Positions 23,660 through 34,799 of a DNA stretch of 64,000 bases are shown here, in pieces (within the stretch, counting starts at the first letter, position 1; each line of letters opens with the position of its first letter). Source of the DNA: Promerops cafer (taxonomy: Eukaryota > Chordata > Aves > Passeriformes > Nectariniidae). The stretch covers positions 124,001 through 188,000 of the forward strand of contig VZSE01006614.1 in the NCBI GenBank assembly GCA_013398275.1, written 5' to 3'. The notes beneath the pieces are model-generated. The model did not search any database and was not told the origin of the DNA. It was given only the letters and a program-made list of their open reading frames with translations. The position numbers and the translations under genes are program-made.

Positions 23660-26600
23660 CTGAAGACAATCACATTAAGTTTCATTTTGGAGTCCTGACC
23701 CCGATTTCAAACATTGCAGGAAGACATGCATTTATTAAATATATGTAATGTTGACCTGATTTCAAAAATCATTGTTGGGATCATAGCTTTTTCTTTCTGA
23801 CCTATCACTTCTGGGCACTATTTCAGTTCATAATCTGCCTGTAATACTCACTGGGACTTTCTCACACAGAAATGAGGCAGTAATTCCACCCCTTTGACAT
23901 TATTAAAAAGGTAGCTTGATCACCACTAGGAACATCACTGCAGAAAACACATCCAAGTAAACTAACAGTATAGTACCACAAAGACTGCTGGCATCTGCTG
24001 GCTGTAACTTAGTAGCTCAGATTTGCTATGCTGAGACAGAATATAAAAGGTGTGACACCAGACATCATTTTTTCTGACTCAAAATGCATCCACCAAAAAA
24101 ACACAAAAAGCATGCAACAAACATGGATCCCCAAAGATTATCCTCAATACAGATAAACTCAGCAAAAGTTTAGCGATTAAACTCTAACTTCTGATCTGTC
24201 CATCTGCTTTCCCCACTTTGTCCTGCTCTCCATATGGGAAAACAGGTGAGGTCTTGAATTACTCATATGTCGCTCTGTAGTTTTGTCCACACCCTTCTTC
24301 CTGTTACACCATCACCCAAGTTGTGAAATCTGGAGCTCCTAACAGAGATTGCAGATCTTAACTTCACACAGCAACAGGTAAAGCTCAGTCCTATTCTATC
24401 ACATGCCTTGCAACATCTGCCAGGTTGAATCTCAAATTCTTCCTGCCTAATGCTCTTTCTGGGTTTAAGTATTTCTTCTCTTAAAGAAGAAAAAAACCTG
24501 ACATTGAGGTTTCCACAATCCTAATTTGCAAATTGTTTCAAGCTCTTTTAGATTAGATTACCTTCCAAAGCAAACAGAGTAATGCCATACTACTCTAACA
24601 TCCCAAACACAGACTGTCTTAAGACTGTGCAGGGCTCACAATGCCTTTGCTTCTTTCAGCTGCCCATGTTCACACAAATAGCTTTCACTGACTCCAGGAG
24701 ATCTTTGAAGAAGTACAGGATGTTCCACTCATCCAGAGCTATTTAAAGGAGCAAGACCTAAAGAAATATTGACAAGATTAGGCATGATGTAGAAGGAAAC
24801 ACTTAGCAAGAAAACATTAAAAAAGAAAATCAGATGGTAGATTTGATCTTGTAGTTTTGAGCTTCAGTGGTAAAAGTCTCCCTTTACATATCTTCCTTGC
24901 ACCATCAAATAATTAACTCAGCTGCAGAGTTGTGATCATCAAACGGACTACAGCTATATTTATACAGACACATTTCGAAGAGGCTGAGATCAAGTTAATT
25001 TGGCTTGAACTTCACAAAGAGTCCAAGCTTTTTGTCTTATTGTACACCATGTTTGTGCAGCCAGCAAGCTATATCCTGTCAGCAATCCAATTCCCCCTTT
25101 CCTTCTATCTCCACCACAAATTGCTGATAAACCTTCCTGCTAGTCCTAAGCTGAGGAAATAAAGTATGTTAAAAATATTGAGAAATTTCAGGAAAAAGGC
25201 AGCCTGCACTGTTGTTGTAAAACACGGGTCAAACTACTGTGAACATATAGGCATGAATTTCTAGCTGCCATTTGTGGATGAGCTCTATCTATGAGCAAAG
25301 GTAAAGAGATGTCTGGTACACGCCTGGCTGCCAGCCAGTGTCCACACTGGTCTCCACAGGGCTGCCTCATGAGTAGGTGTAGCAGTAATAGGGGAGGGAA
25401 GATTGCTTGAGTTCAGGATTTGTGGCTTCAATTCCACCACTTTCTTGCTTTCAGAACTTGGGTTTCTTGCTAGAGAGACGAGTAACCCTAGAAAGAGACT
25501 TCTGAAAATGCACTGGGAGCCAAACCGGACAGCAAAGGTCGAGGGAGAGGGGAGGGCAAAGGTTCACAGAGTAGTCTGCTTATGTAAATTTGGCTCTTTA
25601 CATTTACATTCTTATGAGCAAAGTATAATCAGAAAATGACTACTAAACAGCAGGCAAGTCCTGGCTCCTTTTTAAGCCTATGATTCTTTCTATGGGATCA
25701 AAGGCAATGATCCTGAGAATTGGCCCCTTATGTGCAAAGGTGAGGGCACAAATTCCCTTTCTAAGTTTTAAGTAAGCTCGTAACTCTGATCTGTGCATGG
25801 AAAATGCATTTGGAGCACCTTTTAAAGTTACAGAGACGCTTCAGTTGTTTGTGTAGACAGAAGCAATATGATTTGCTCTGTTAATTTGGTATAAATTCAT
25901 AATTTTTTTTACTCTCCTGAATTTATTATGGGCAAGCCTGGCAGACTAGCTTAATTTGAAAGTGTGCTCTACACTTTCCATTGAATGAATCTACCTTAAA
26001 TTATTTTGTATTTCACTCAGCTCTATCAAAGTGAACTGCAATTCTCTTTCAAAACCTTTTCAAAAAGTTTCAGTCAAGGAATTCCTGAGGCTGGAGAGGA
26101 CCTCTGCAGACTGCCCAGTCCACCACTCTGCTCAGTCAAGCAGGGTCACCCAGAGCAGGTTGCTCTGGACCATGTCCACCTGTTTTTTTTAGGATCTCCA
26201 AGGATGGAGATGCCACAATGTCTCTGGGCAACCTGTACAAAGAGTCTTGCTATTTCTGCAGAAGTTGCAAAGGAAATGTTTGGGGTTGGGCTTTTTTCTA
26301 TATGGAAAATTTTAAATTCTTTTTCTTTCAACTACTTGAATTCTATTCCTTGGAAGAGAACCTGTAACTTGGCAAGAAAGGACCTTATGACAAGGATGAA
26401 TCCTGCTGTCCCTGTGAAAATAACAATCTAGTCAAAAAGGGGAAGTGAGGGAGAAGGGCTTGCCTAAGTTTATTTGTGCTTTACAAACATTTCTTGTAAT
26501 ATTTGGAAAAAAAAAAAAAAAAGTTTCATCCAGATTCTTGAAATCACAAACCATCAGGTATTTCATAAGATGTGAAGACATCTGAAAACAGAAGGGAGCA

Positions 26601-28024
26601 CACTCTATATACATCTGGTTTTCCGTGTACATGGTTCCACACAAGGAAAGTGGCACTGAAGAGAAGCCACTGCAGAGCCAAAGCGAGGAGACTTATCCAT
26701 CTCATTGCAAGTAGGATGGAGAGATGAGGATGGCTACCTCAGGGAGCTGCTCTATAGAGACAATATGACCAGAGCCCTTGCTCCCTTGGGAATGATAGAA
26801 TCCAGCACTTTCCTTTCCCCAGGTCATGCTATTCCCACTCATGCCTAACCTGCAAGCACAGAAAATACTTCCCAAAACTAAGAGAGTGCTTTGATATGAG
26901 GTCTCTTGAAGAGATAACACTAGAAGATCCTTCTGCCTTGCAAAACACACTCCCACCATCCACCCACTGGAAAGTCATGGCCAGAATGGCTGCAAGCACA
27001 TTCCCCGCATCCTACCGTGAGAGTGGCAGTGGGTGAGATTCATCTTCCCTGGGCAGAGGATGAAAGCAAACGGGCTTCCTAGGAGGCCTGACTATCAGAG
27101 CAGTCTCTGGGTTCTCCCAGAGTTCAATGCAAATGAAGACAGCTGCCATCAAGATGGTATCTTGTGCAACAACCTACTCGGCAAGAAAGAAGGTTTCATG
27201 CATTTTGGAGGCTACAGAGGCTAACACCATTTTTGTCCGAGTCTCACAGCACGTGCCAGTGCTCACATAGACAGCCAGCAGAACTGCCAGGTAGGGGTGC
27301 CAGGGAGGGAGATGCCAAATGGCAGTGGGACTGGGGACCAAAAACCCCCAAAGAACTCAAGACTCAGTAATGCAAAAAGTCAAGAAGGCAAAAGCACAGG
27401 TTCTGGCCAACACAATGGCAAGTGGGACTCCTGTCATTGGCTTATCCCTTCTGGTGGCAAGAAGACCCTGTAAGAAGAACCAGGTGCATGGCAGCTGCCT
27501 TCAACATCGGCTAGACTCAAAACTGGAGCAACTGACAGGACGTTCTAAGGGGAAAGAAGGTCAAGGATGCTATCTTCATGGATAAGACTCTTCAGAAAAA
27601 TGAAATGTCTCTAGCATTCCTCTCCCATTTCTGGCAAAGGAGAAAAGTGTGAGGTGTCTGAGGCATGGGACTGGGCATAGGGGAAACAGGACAAGCAAGA
27701 GAAATAAAGAGAGCTAAACAGTTTGCAACAATTAAATACAAAGTTGGGTAATCAGGTTAGATACCTCATGGTGCAGAGGTGATTTTTAATTCAAAATTCA
27801 CAGCCAGTGAAAAATTACTGTTACACATGTATAATGCACAGGCAAGAACCACATGCACAATATTCTACATAACCAACTGCATTCCCTGTGATCTGATCCC
27901 AAGTTTCCTGGTTTCAAATGAAGATAAGAGGAGGTGTAGTTTTCAAGGATGACAATGATTACATAGGGCTAAACACCCTGAAAAGCGAAGCAATACCATC
28001 CATGGACTCTAAAGCTTAGTTTAC
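23660..28024. other. Presumed large intron of minus-strand gene
   Basis: Contains the antisense CR1 at 26.06 kb and an A15 run near 26.51 kb. The exons needed to link the 28 kb and 23.6 kb candidates in phase were not found. Confidence 0.4.
26063..26260 (-). mobile_element. CR1 LINE fragment, antisense
   Basis: The + strand shows the reverse complement of CR1: 'gaggctggagaggacctctg', 'aagcagggtcacccagagca', 'atctccaaggatggagatgc' and 'tctctgggcaacctgt'. The 3' octamer tail is not clear at the left edge, and the right part diverges beyond recognition. Confidence 0.8.
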
Positions 28025-28057
28025 CTGCATATATCTTCAAAGACACCTGAATTAAGG
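28025..28057 (-). CDS. Weak small exon candidate
   Basis: Thirty-three bases between acceptor TTTGATCTGCAG and donor CAG|GTAAACTAA read LNSGVFEDIC in the phase left by the 28949 exon, leaving phase 2. The acceptor has a poor pyrimidine tract. Listed because the phase fits, not because it is strong alone. Confidence 0.22.
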
Positions 28058-28925
28058 CTGCAGATCAAACCCTAATTCTGGTATTTCTTCTCCTTTCTTT
28101 AACCTTAATAATCAGCAACTTCCGCAGTTAAATAGTTGATGCAAGTCCTCTGGCCCAAGCTGTTTTATTCTGGTCACATAGAGAATTTCAATAAACTAAA
28201 TCACCTCAGTAAGTCACATCAGTGAATCAGGCACAACACAAAATACATGCAGTTCAGCACCGCATAGGAAGTACTCTCTGTTCCAGACACAATTTTCTCT
28301 GTATTTTTAGAAATAAAATTATACTTTAATATTTAATTGAAGTAATTTTGCTTTAAAAATTAAATTTGCCACAAATACTCTGCAGAGGAATATTCTTCTA
28401 GTGCATATGTGCATGGTCATGTATATTCTGGAATTAGATAGAGACAATTCTGTACAGACTCTTTCCCTGTTTATCTAACTGGATAATGCATTTCACCTTA
28501 TCTTCTTTTAATGAGAAAAAATGCAGTATGGAAAATAAGACACCTAACTTATAAAAGAAGTTTCAATTTCCTGAAGGGAGGAACAAAGTTATTTTAAGCC
28601 TTATACATAAATGCTACAGCTCATAATTATACTTTGAAGCATCTTACACACAAATATGCCACTTTTTTTGTAAGATGTATGAAATATTAAAAATAAAACA
28701 GAGCCAGGGACAAGTTAATAAATCATGGAAATAAAACTATTTTAATGTAAAGCTAGAAAACAGTATCAAGTCACATGAAGGCAATCCTACCTGTCAAAAG
28801 TTGCAAGAAGGTAGGCAAATGGACCAGGAATGGTTTCATGCTAAAGGTCAGAGGAAAAAAACAATGCTAAAGAAAAAATAGCTTCAATTTATTAGTGCTC
28901 ATTCTTTCCACTGGTAGGAAACCAA

Positions 28926-28940
28926 GCAGCAGCAGCAGCA
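28926..28940. repeat. Short CAG triplet run
   Basis: Five consecutive AGC/CAG triplets, intronic and next to the exon candidate at 28949. Too short to be unusual. Confidence 0.9.
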
Positions 28941-28948
28941 CTTCATAC

Positions 28949-28987
28949 CTGCCGAAGTACAGCTGGGCTGGAGCACATGGCAAGGAG
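28949..28987 (-). CDS. Candidate small exon of minus-strand gene
   Basis: A very strong acceptor (TTGTTTCTCTTGATTCTTG then CCAG) and donor CAG|GTATGAAG enclose 39 bases. In the frame inherited from 29336-29491 it reads SLPCAPAQLYFG and leaves phase 2. All three frames are open, so the frame rests only on phase continuity. It overlaps the edge of a CAG-type triplet run in the flanking intron. Confidence 0.4.
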
Positions 28988-29335
28988 CTGGCAAGAATCA
29001 AGAGAAACAATGCAAGGTCATGAGTGGGAGGTGTGGAGATAACAGGATACTAAAGGGGGCCAAGGTGCAAGACCAAGTCAGGGGAGGAAAGATGTGAAGG
29101 TCTACAAATGAAAACGCAGAAAGGAAAAGGCCCATAGTTCAAGAACCTTGTACAGATGTAGATAATGACAGCAAACATGACACATGACTCAAGGAAGCCA
29201 ACTTGCAATGGTGATGAAAACAGCTCTTCTTACAGAAGTATACTTTTCTTGTGAATGTTTTGAAAATGGTTCATCCATATGCATGTCACTAAGATATCAG
29301 TTAGTGAGCAATTGTTCAAGGATCCAACTACTTAC

Positions 29336-29491
29336 GTAGTTGACAGATACTTCCAATTTTCTTCAAAGAGCTCCTTTATTTTCCTACACCACAGCTGTTG
29401 CAAAGCACATCCTACTGTCAAGCAACATTGGTGCCGTACCCGTGGCATGAAGTTCATGCCAACCAGTTCCCAGGAAGTATTCAAGAAGACA
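29336..29491 (-). CDS. Candidate coding exon of minus-strand gene (51 codons), well supported
   Basis: A T-rich acceptor (about 30 bases, ending GTTTGAG) precedes 156 bases with a single open frame containing MPRVRHQCCLTVGC and KIKELFEENWKYLS. The donor is consensus GTAAGTAG. An in-frame TGA sits immediately upstream of the acceptor. Entry phase matches exon 29643-29803 exactly, and the exit is phase 2 (AC|). The peptide is cysteine-rich, then strongly helical. It could be part of an alpha-helical repeat protein, but no repeat unit is clear to me. Confidence 0.6.
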
Positions 29492-29642
29492 CTCAAACAT
29501 CAGCATCAGAACAGGCAAAAAAAATTAGCAGGTGAGAAGAATGTACTTCTGCCCAAGATAAAATAATAATCATTGTGTATGCAAACATACAAGTGATTTG
29601 GTTCTACATGTACCAACTTCACCCAGTAGAAGAAAGACTTAC

Positions 29643-29803
29643 ACTTGGTTTGACTCTAAATTCACTTGATGAGACATTGATCTTCTAGCTCTGTTTTCTA
29701 CCTTACTGTCAGGCAGCTTGACAATCAATCCTTTTATTTCTTCCAATGGAAAAACAGAACCATAATTTATTGGTTTAGGTTCACCAGAGGACACAAAACA
29801 GTT
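29643..29803 (-). CDS. Candidate coding exon of minus-strand gene (53 codons), well supported
   Basis: This is one of the longest splice-bounded open stretches in the window. The frame contains PKPINYGSVFPLEEIKG and later DSKVENRARRSMSHQ. The donor is a full GTAAGT consensus leaving GT|, and the acceptor ends GACTACAG just after an upstream stop. It accepts phase 0 from exon 31276-31316 and leaves phase 2, which the next exon (starting T then GTC) completes to valine. The charged, mixed composition looks like globular protein. I do not recognise the family. An alternative acceptor seven bases further right would also be open. Confidence 0.6.
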
Positions 29804-31275
29804 CTGTAGTCTAGAATGATCACACTGCTTTCATGCGTATAATCTAATTATAACATAAGAGTATTTTAGTTCATCAGTAAAAATTATTACAGCTTCTCTA
29901 TATTTAAGACACTTGAGGATATAAAGTAGTTTTTAAACTGTGGTTTAATCCTTTATTCTTTCATTAGTTCACTAGTTTCACAGGATATTTAATTTCTAAT
30001 AAGCTAAAATGGGTTGGAATAAAATGAGAATTTTTATGACCAAAAGCATTCAAAATGGAACACTCAAGTTAACTTTTGTATTTCAAAAAAACCATTTTAT
30101 TTGCTTTCAATTTACTCCTCTCTAGTTGCAGGCTTACATGCACTTTAGCAGTGTGACCATATACTGAAAAGGTTAACAACAGAAACAACTTTTCCAACCA
30201 GTCTTTTTAATTGCATTGTCCCCCTACCATGACCATATTTAAATTAAGTAGTTGTGATGAATAGTGGAAACAATCTCATTCACGTGTTGTGAATTAAATG
30301 AGAGAAACAACTTATGCAAGACTCAATTACTTTATTCAGAATGTCCTCTTGGACCACATACAACTGATGGAATAACACAGAATTAAAAGAATACAATTCT
30401 TTCATCTTTACACAGAAATCTATAGTCTGCCCTTGATTTTAATGACGAAGGTTCTCACAACACATGCACTGCTTGTTTAGTTATCCTTGTACAATACATA
30501 AAATCCTAGCTCATCCCTAAGAAGGGAGATTATGTCTCCACTGCACCATTAATGAAAAGTTTAAAAAATGCCAGCAGGAGGACTGCCACACCAGTGGCCA
30601 TGTGAATTATTCGCTAACTTTTTTGATGGGATAAATTAAGCCAAGGAGTTCCGTGGACTAAGACTTCCTCAGCCACCCAGAGGCACTCCTTCAGTTAAGC
30701 AGACAGAAGGAAAGCACCAGGGTGACTTGGAAGAATTCTGCTGTCATACACTTGAAGAGTTACCAAAAAGCTTTTATTTATTTACTTAAATGGGGCCATG
30801 CAGGAGAGAATCTAGGACTACATATATAGCCATTTCTGATATTTGGAAAGAAGGGAACAAAGACGAACTGTGGAAATATTAGGAAAGTCCTTCCTGATTG
30901 ATCCTCTGACCCTTTCCGACAGAGAATTCACACATTTAGATCCTCTGCAAACCCATGGCATGGATGTGCTGCCTCAGTCCTTGCAGGTAGGTGCAGAGTG
31001 CCCCAGCACTATCTTCACCCTTCCTCCAGACGCCAGAATCTCATGTGTTTTGGAAATGCCACAGGAAAAAGGACAAGATGGAGCAAAGATGCAGCTCTGT
31101 ACTGCTACCCTGCACCTTGCAGTACAGCTCTGCTTTCTGCCATGACAGTCATCTCTCATTCAAGAGCAAATTAGTTTGGCTGGGAAAATTAGCACTTTCC
31201 AAGTCCTACAAGGAAATCCAAGGCATGAGGGCTCACAATAATTGTGCTTCTCCTGTCTCATCTCAGCCTATTTAC

Positions 31276-31316
31276 CTGAGCTTCTTTCACATGCATGCCT
31301 CTTTTGCCTTCTTCAA
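31276..31316 (-). CDS. Candidate coding exon of minus-strand gene (13 codons)
   Basis: A long T/G-rich acceptor tract ending CTAAAAG precedes 41 bases reading EEGKRGMHVKEAQ, with donor CAG|GTAAATAGG. It starts with two spare bases and ends in phase 0, which is the phase needed by the next exon at 29643-29803. The peptide is short, basic and acidic, typical of a surface helix. An upstream in-frame stop limits the extension to the right. Confidence 0.5.
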
Positions 31317-31422
31317 CTTTTAGTAACAAGCAAACCCCAAATCAGTAAACCAGAATATGATGGTGGAGAGATAATGAGCTCCAGAATTTCCTTTTCCAAG
31401 CAGCCAAAATTCCTGGTCTCAC

Positions 31423-31460
31423 CCTTCCGGTGGCAAATGAGATTCTTGCTGGAGGACGTC
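31423..31460 (-). CDS. Weak exon candidate between better exons
   Basis: A good donor (AGG|GTGAGACC) and a moderate acceptor (TTTGAGGCAG) enclose 38 bases reading DVLQQESHLPPE in the frame left by exon 31915-31990. The outgoing phase (2) does not fit exon 31276-31316, so either one small exon is missing or this one is false. Confidence 0.2.
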
Positions 31461-31914
31461 CTGCCTCAAATCAGGTGGGTTTTTTTGAGGTTTCATCCCT
31501 TGACTCCCTTCCAAATGGAATCAAATTTCAAGACAGGCTACACTAGACAACAAACTCTGACAAACTTCCATGATTTAAGTTTAGGAGTCCTTCTCCTCCC
31601 TACTTTCTCTTGGCTGGGTTTTTACATATAGCCAAGAGGAAAAATCCTGCTCATCATCAACAACAGGGAAGCCAGGAGAGGATATATGCCTACCACAGGT
31701 ATGTGTTATTCTGCAAGCTTCTTCACAGAACACCAGTATCTGTTATCACTAACAACTTTCTTCCCTTCACATTCGTAAGGAAAAAAAAAAAAAAACCAAA
31801 ACCAAAAGGCAGCAAACAGCCATATACTGGACAAGGGAAATACAACATGGACATCAGAGAAAGCATGTTTTACAACTTCAGATGTCCCACTACTGCAAGG
31901 GCTGTGAAAAATAC

Positions 31915-31990
31915 CTGAAGAAACCTGTCTTTGGTGTAAGCAGCCTTCAGCAAAAGCACTTTCACTTTGTCCAAAATCATCCATGTTAAC
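31915..31990 (-). CDS. Candidate coding exon of minus-strand gene (25 codons)
   Basis: The exon begins after an acceptor ending TTATGTGAAG and reads LTWMILDKVKVLLLK then KDRFLQ; an in-frame stop lies just upstream in the intron. The donor is CAG|GTATTT, with a weak +5 position. It starts with one base completing the codon left by 32211-32291 and ends in phase 0. The peptide is an amphipathic leucine/lysine helix. The exon that should follow (phase 0 in, phase 1 out) is not identified with certainty. Confidence 0.45.
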
Positions 31991-32210
31991 CTTCACATAA
32001 CAGGAAATGATCAGATAATAAAATTAATGCTGTAGCATATAAGAGAGTGAATAAAAACATCACCCCTTTCTACTAAGCAAAAGAACATTCTCACAAAGAA
32101 GAGACAGCACACAAAGAAATTGACTTTACATAATGACTTGGATATGCAAAGAATTTCAAAAGGACTGAACAATTTGGAGTAGCCATGATGTGCTCGACAC
32201 CAGCTCATAC

Positions 32211-32291
32211 AAGACTTTATCCAAAACCAGTAAAAAATCAATGGCAGATTTTCCATCAACTCTAACAGACTTCATTTGAGCCCTTTCAGTT
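32211..32291 (-). CDS. Candidate coding exon of minus-strand gene (26 full codons)
   Basis: Reading leftwards, a strong acceptor (pyrimidine-rich, ending TTTCCAG) is followed by an open frame that starts TERAQMKSV and ends DFLLVLDKV. The donor GTATGAGC leaves split codon TT|. The exon starts with one spare base and ends in phase 2, which fits the next exon (31915-31990) and would make a leucine codon across the junction. The donor is not preceded by AG, so the right-hand splice site is better than the left. The peptide is a hydrophobic helix with no domain I recognise. Confidence 0.45.
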
Positions 32292-33460
32292 CTGGAAATC
32301 AGAGTCCACGGAGTTAAAAGCAGATGAAAACCACAGCTAAATCCTGCCTTTTCCAACATGGAGCCATAAGACATTTGAATTTCCATCTAGCAGCAGCGCC
32401 CTCAGTTTCACAACCGGTATGTCAGGACTAGATTATTCCATCATTAGCAAGTAACAATGGAACACACCAGCTCATCCAAAGGTCACCAATTCAAATAAAC
32501 TGGAAGAAGGCTGAGACTAATTTAAGGGTCCTGGGACTAATATGAAGGGTGATTTCATGCCAGTTAGTAGAAAAGAAAAAAAAGCCTTGTCAGGAAGGAA
32601 GTAGGCATACACAGTTTCACAAAACTTTTGTTGTTATTGCGCCTAAAACAGCTGTTCTATGAGAAAGTGAAGGGCTATACTTTCCAGTTATTTAGTCCAG
32701 CTTCTCTTTAAAAATGGCTATACATTCATATATCTGTGATATTTAGAGTTCAAAGTAAGGGAGAGAACTCAAGCCTCTCTGTGAGGCAATGCAACTAACC
32801 AATGCAACTGCATTGATTATGGTAAAATCTCCTGAAAATTACCTTGTTATTATGGAAATTTCTTATAAGATGGCAATCCCTTTGCTCTGTTGTTTTGGTT
32901 TTCCTTCTCAAATGTTTATTCAGAAGGGAAAACAGAAACCAAAAAATATAGAAAACTGTGTCAACACACAAGTAGTACTGAACTGTAAAAGGAAAACAAA
33001 CCATTTTTTATAAAAATATCCAGTCTATCAATTATGCAAGCATCTATTTACGACAGACTAAGTTTTGTAAATAAACGCTAAATACGTTACTATAACTAGC
33101 AGATGGCTCAGTTCGAATGCACGAATTTTGTGTTAAGTTAAAATATTAAAAGGAACACGGCTCATACTGTAGAAAAAAATGACCCGTTTGCCTTCCTGGT
33201 CAGACCTAGTATTTATTACAGCATTTTTAACCTGCGTTTCGCCTTCCTCCATCCGGATCACAGGAAGGTAAACAAGGTTTCGGGGGACCACGGGACTATG
33301 GGGCTCCTACCACTCGCCAGAACAGGTGCGATCCTTCCTTCCTACCAGCACCTGGCTGGCAATTTTGCCTCTTCTTAGTACTCGTACGCTGCCTGATCAA
33401 TCCACCCACTACAGCTTCCAAGCCTTCCTCGTCTATATTTAGTTAACAATTAACACATTT

Positions 33461-34600
33461 GGCTTTTTAACTTCGCGGATTTCTGTTGTTGTTGTCGCCG
33501 CCGCTTTAGAAAGTCAAATAGAAAACTTCAATGGATAAACTCTTAACGGGGAAATACCACCTATGCTGCAAACATAAATAAATCAGGCAGCGCCGGCAGC
33601 CGCGCACGCCGCCGCTCCCCCGGCCCGGCCCCGCCGCCCCCCGCGGTGATGAATACCGGCGGTGCCGCGGCTCCCTCCCTGCCCTCCCCGCCGGGCCNNN
33701 NNNNNNNNNNNNNNNNNNNNNNNNNNNNNNNNNNNNNNNNNNNNNNNNNNNNNNNNNNNNNNNNNNNNNNNNNNNNNNNNNNNNNNNNNNNNNNNNNNNN
33801 NNNNNNNNNNNNNNNNNNNNNNNNNNNNNNNNNNNNNNNNNNNNNNNNNNNNNNNNNNNNNNNNNNNNNNNNNNNNNNNNNNNNNNNNNNNNNNNNNNNN
33901 NNNNNNNNNNNNNNNNNNNNNNNNNNNNNNNNNNNNNNNNNNNNNNNNNNNNNNNNNNNNNNNNNNNNNNNNNNNNNNNNNNNNNNNNNNNNNNNNNNNN
34001 NNNNNNNNNNNNNNNNNNNNNNNNNNNNNNNNNNNNNNNNNNNNNNNNNNNNNNNNNNNNNNNNNNNNNNNNNNNNNNNNNNNNNNNNNNNNNNNNNNNN
34101 NNNNNNNNNNNNNNNNNNNNNNNNNNNNNNNNNNNNNNNNNNNNNNNNNNNNNNNNNNNNNNNNNNNNNNNNNNNNNNNNNNNNNNNNNNNNNNNNNNNN
34201 NNNNNNNNNNNNNNNNNNNNNNNNNNNNNNNNNNNNNNNNNNNNNNNNNNNNNNNNNNNNNNNNNNNNNNNNNNNNNNNNNNNNNNNNNNNNNNNNNCCG
34301 CCAGTGACCGCTTCGCCCCAGGGGCTCGGGCGGAGAGGTGCGGCACGGCGAGCGGCTGCGGGCGGCGGGGGAGCCGCTGCGCGGGGACCGCGGCGCTTCT
34401 CTGCTTCAGATATTAAAATCCCGTGGCCGCGGGTCGTCCTGTCAGAGGGACACGGGCACGGGAAAGGAGGAGGAGGATTCCCCGTCGTCTGAGGCCGAAG
34501 GGAGCGGCCCCCGCTAACAACTGTGCCGCGCCTCAGCCTCTGGAGTGGGCAGCCAGGGCAGCCGCGGCACTGCGCAAACACGAAGTTAAAGGGCTTGTTG
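33461..34600 (-). promoter_or_regulatory. CpG island with assembly gap; presumed promoter and first exon of the minus-strand gene
   Basis: The sequence changes abruptly from AT-rich to strongly GC- and CpG-rich on both sides of a gap, with runs of CCG/CGG, no TATA box that I can see, and CpGs fading after about 34.6 kb. In warm-blooded vertebrates such islands normally mark promoters. Splice-flanked open exons lie downstream on the minus strand (32.3 kb and lower) and none that I trust lie just to the right, so the island is assigned to a leftward gene. The start codon is not visible; it may be inside the gap or in a later exon. A weaker alternative is a bidirectional promoter. Confidence 0.6.
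33698..34297. other. Assembly gap (600 N) inside CpG island
   Basis: A run of exactly 600 N lies inside the GC-rich block. Open frames spanning it are artefacts of N being read as open codons. GC-rich first exons of bird genes are often lost in this way in short-read assemblies. Confidence 0.99.
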
Positions 34601-34799
34601 ATGGCACGTCCTGCATCCGGCTGGATTGTCCCGCTGTTGACTCGCATGCTTTTCCCATGGGCTTTGACAGGCACACCCTGCTGCGAGGCCTCTATCCCAA
34701 GGGTGCGGGCAGCCTCGGTGGCTGCTGGCGGCTGGCAGTCCCCTCTCTGCAGGGATGCCCAGTGAGGGCTCTCCCCTTGCCCCTATATCTCTAAGCTTG

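Noticed and set aside
33561..34674. Open frames of 256-363 codons across the first CpG island
   Set aside because: They are mostly N translated as X. The real sequence on either side gives only short GC-rich frames without recognised motifs.
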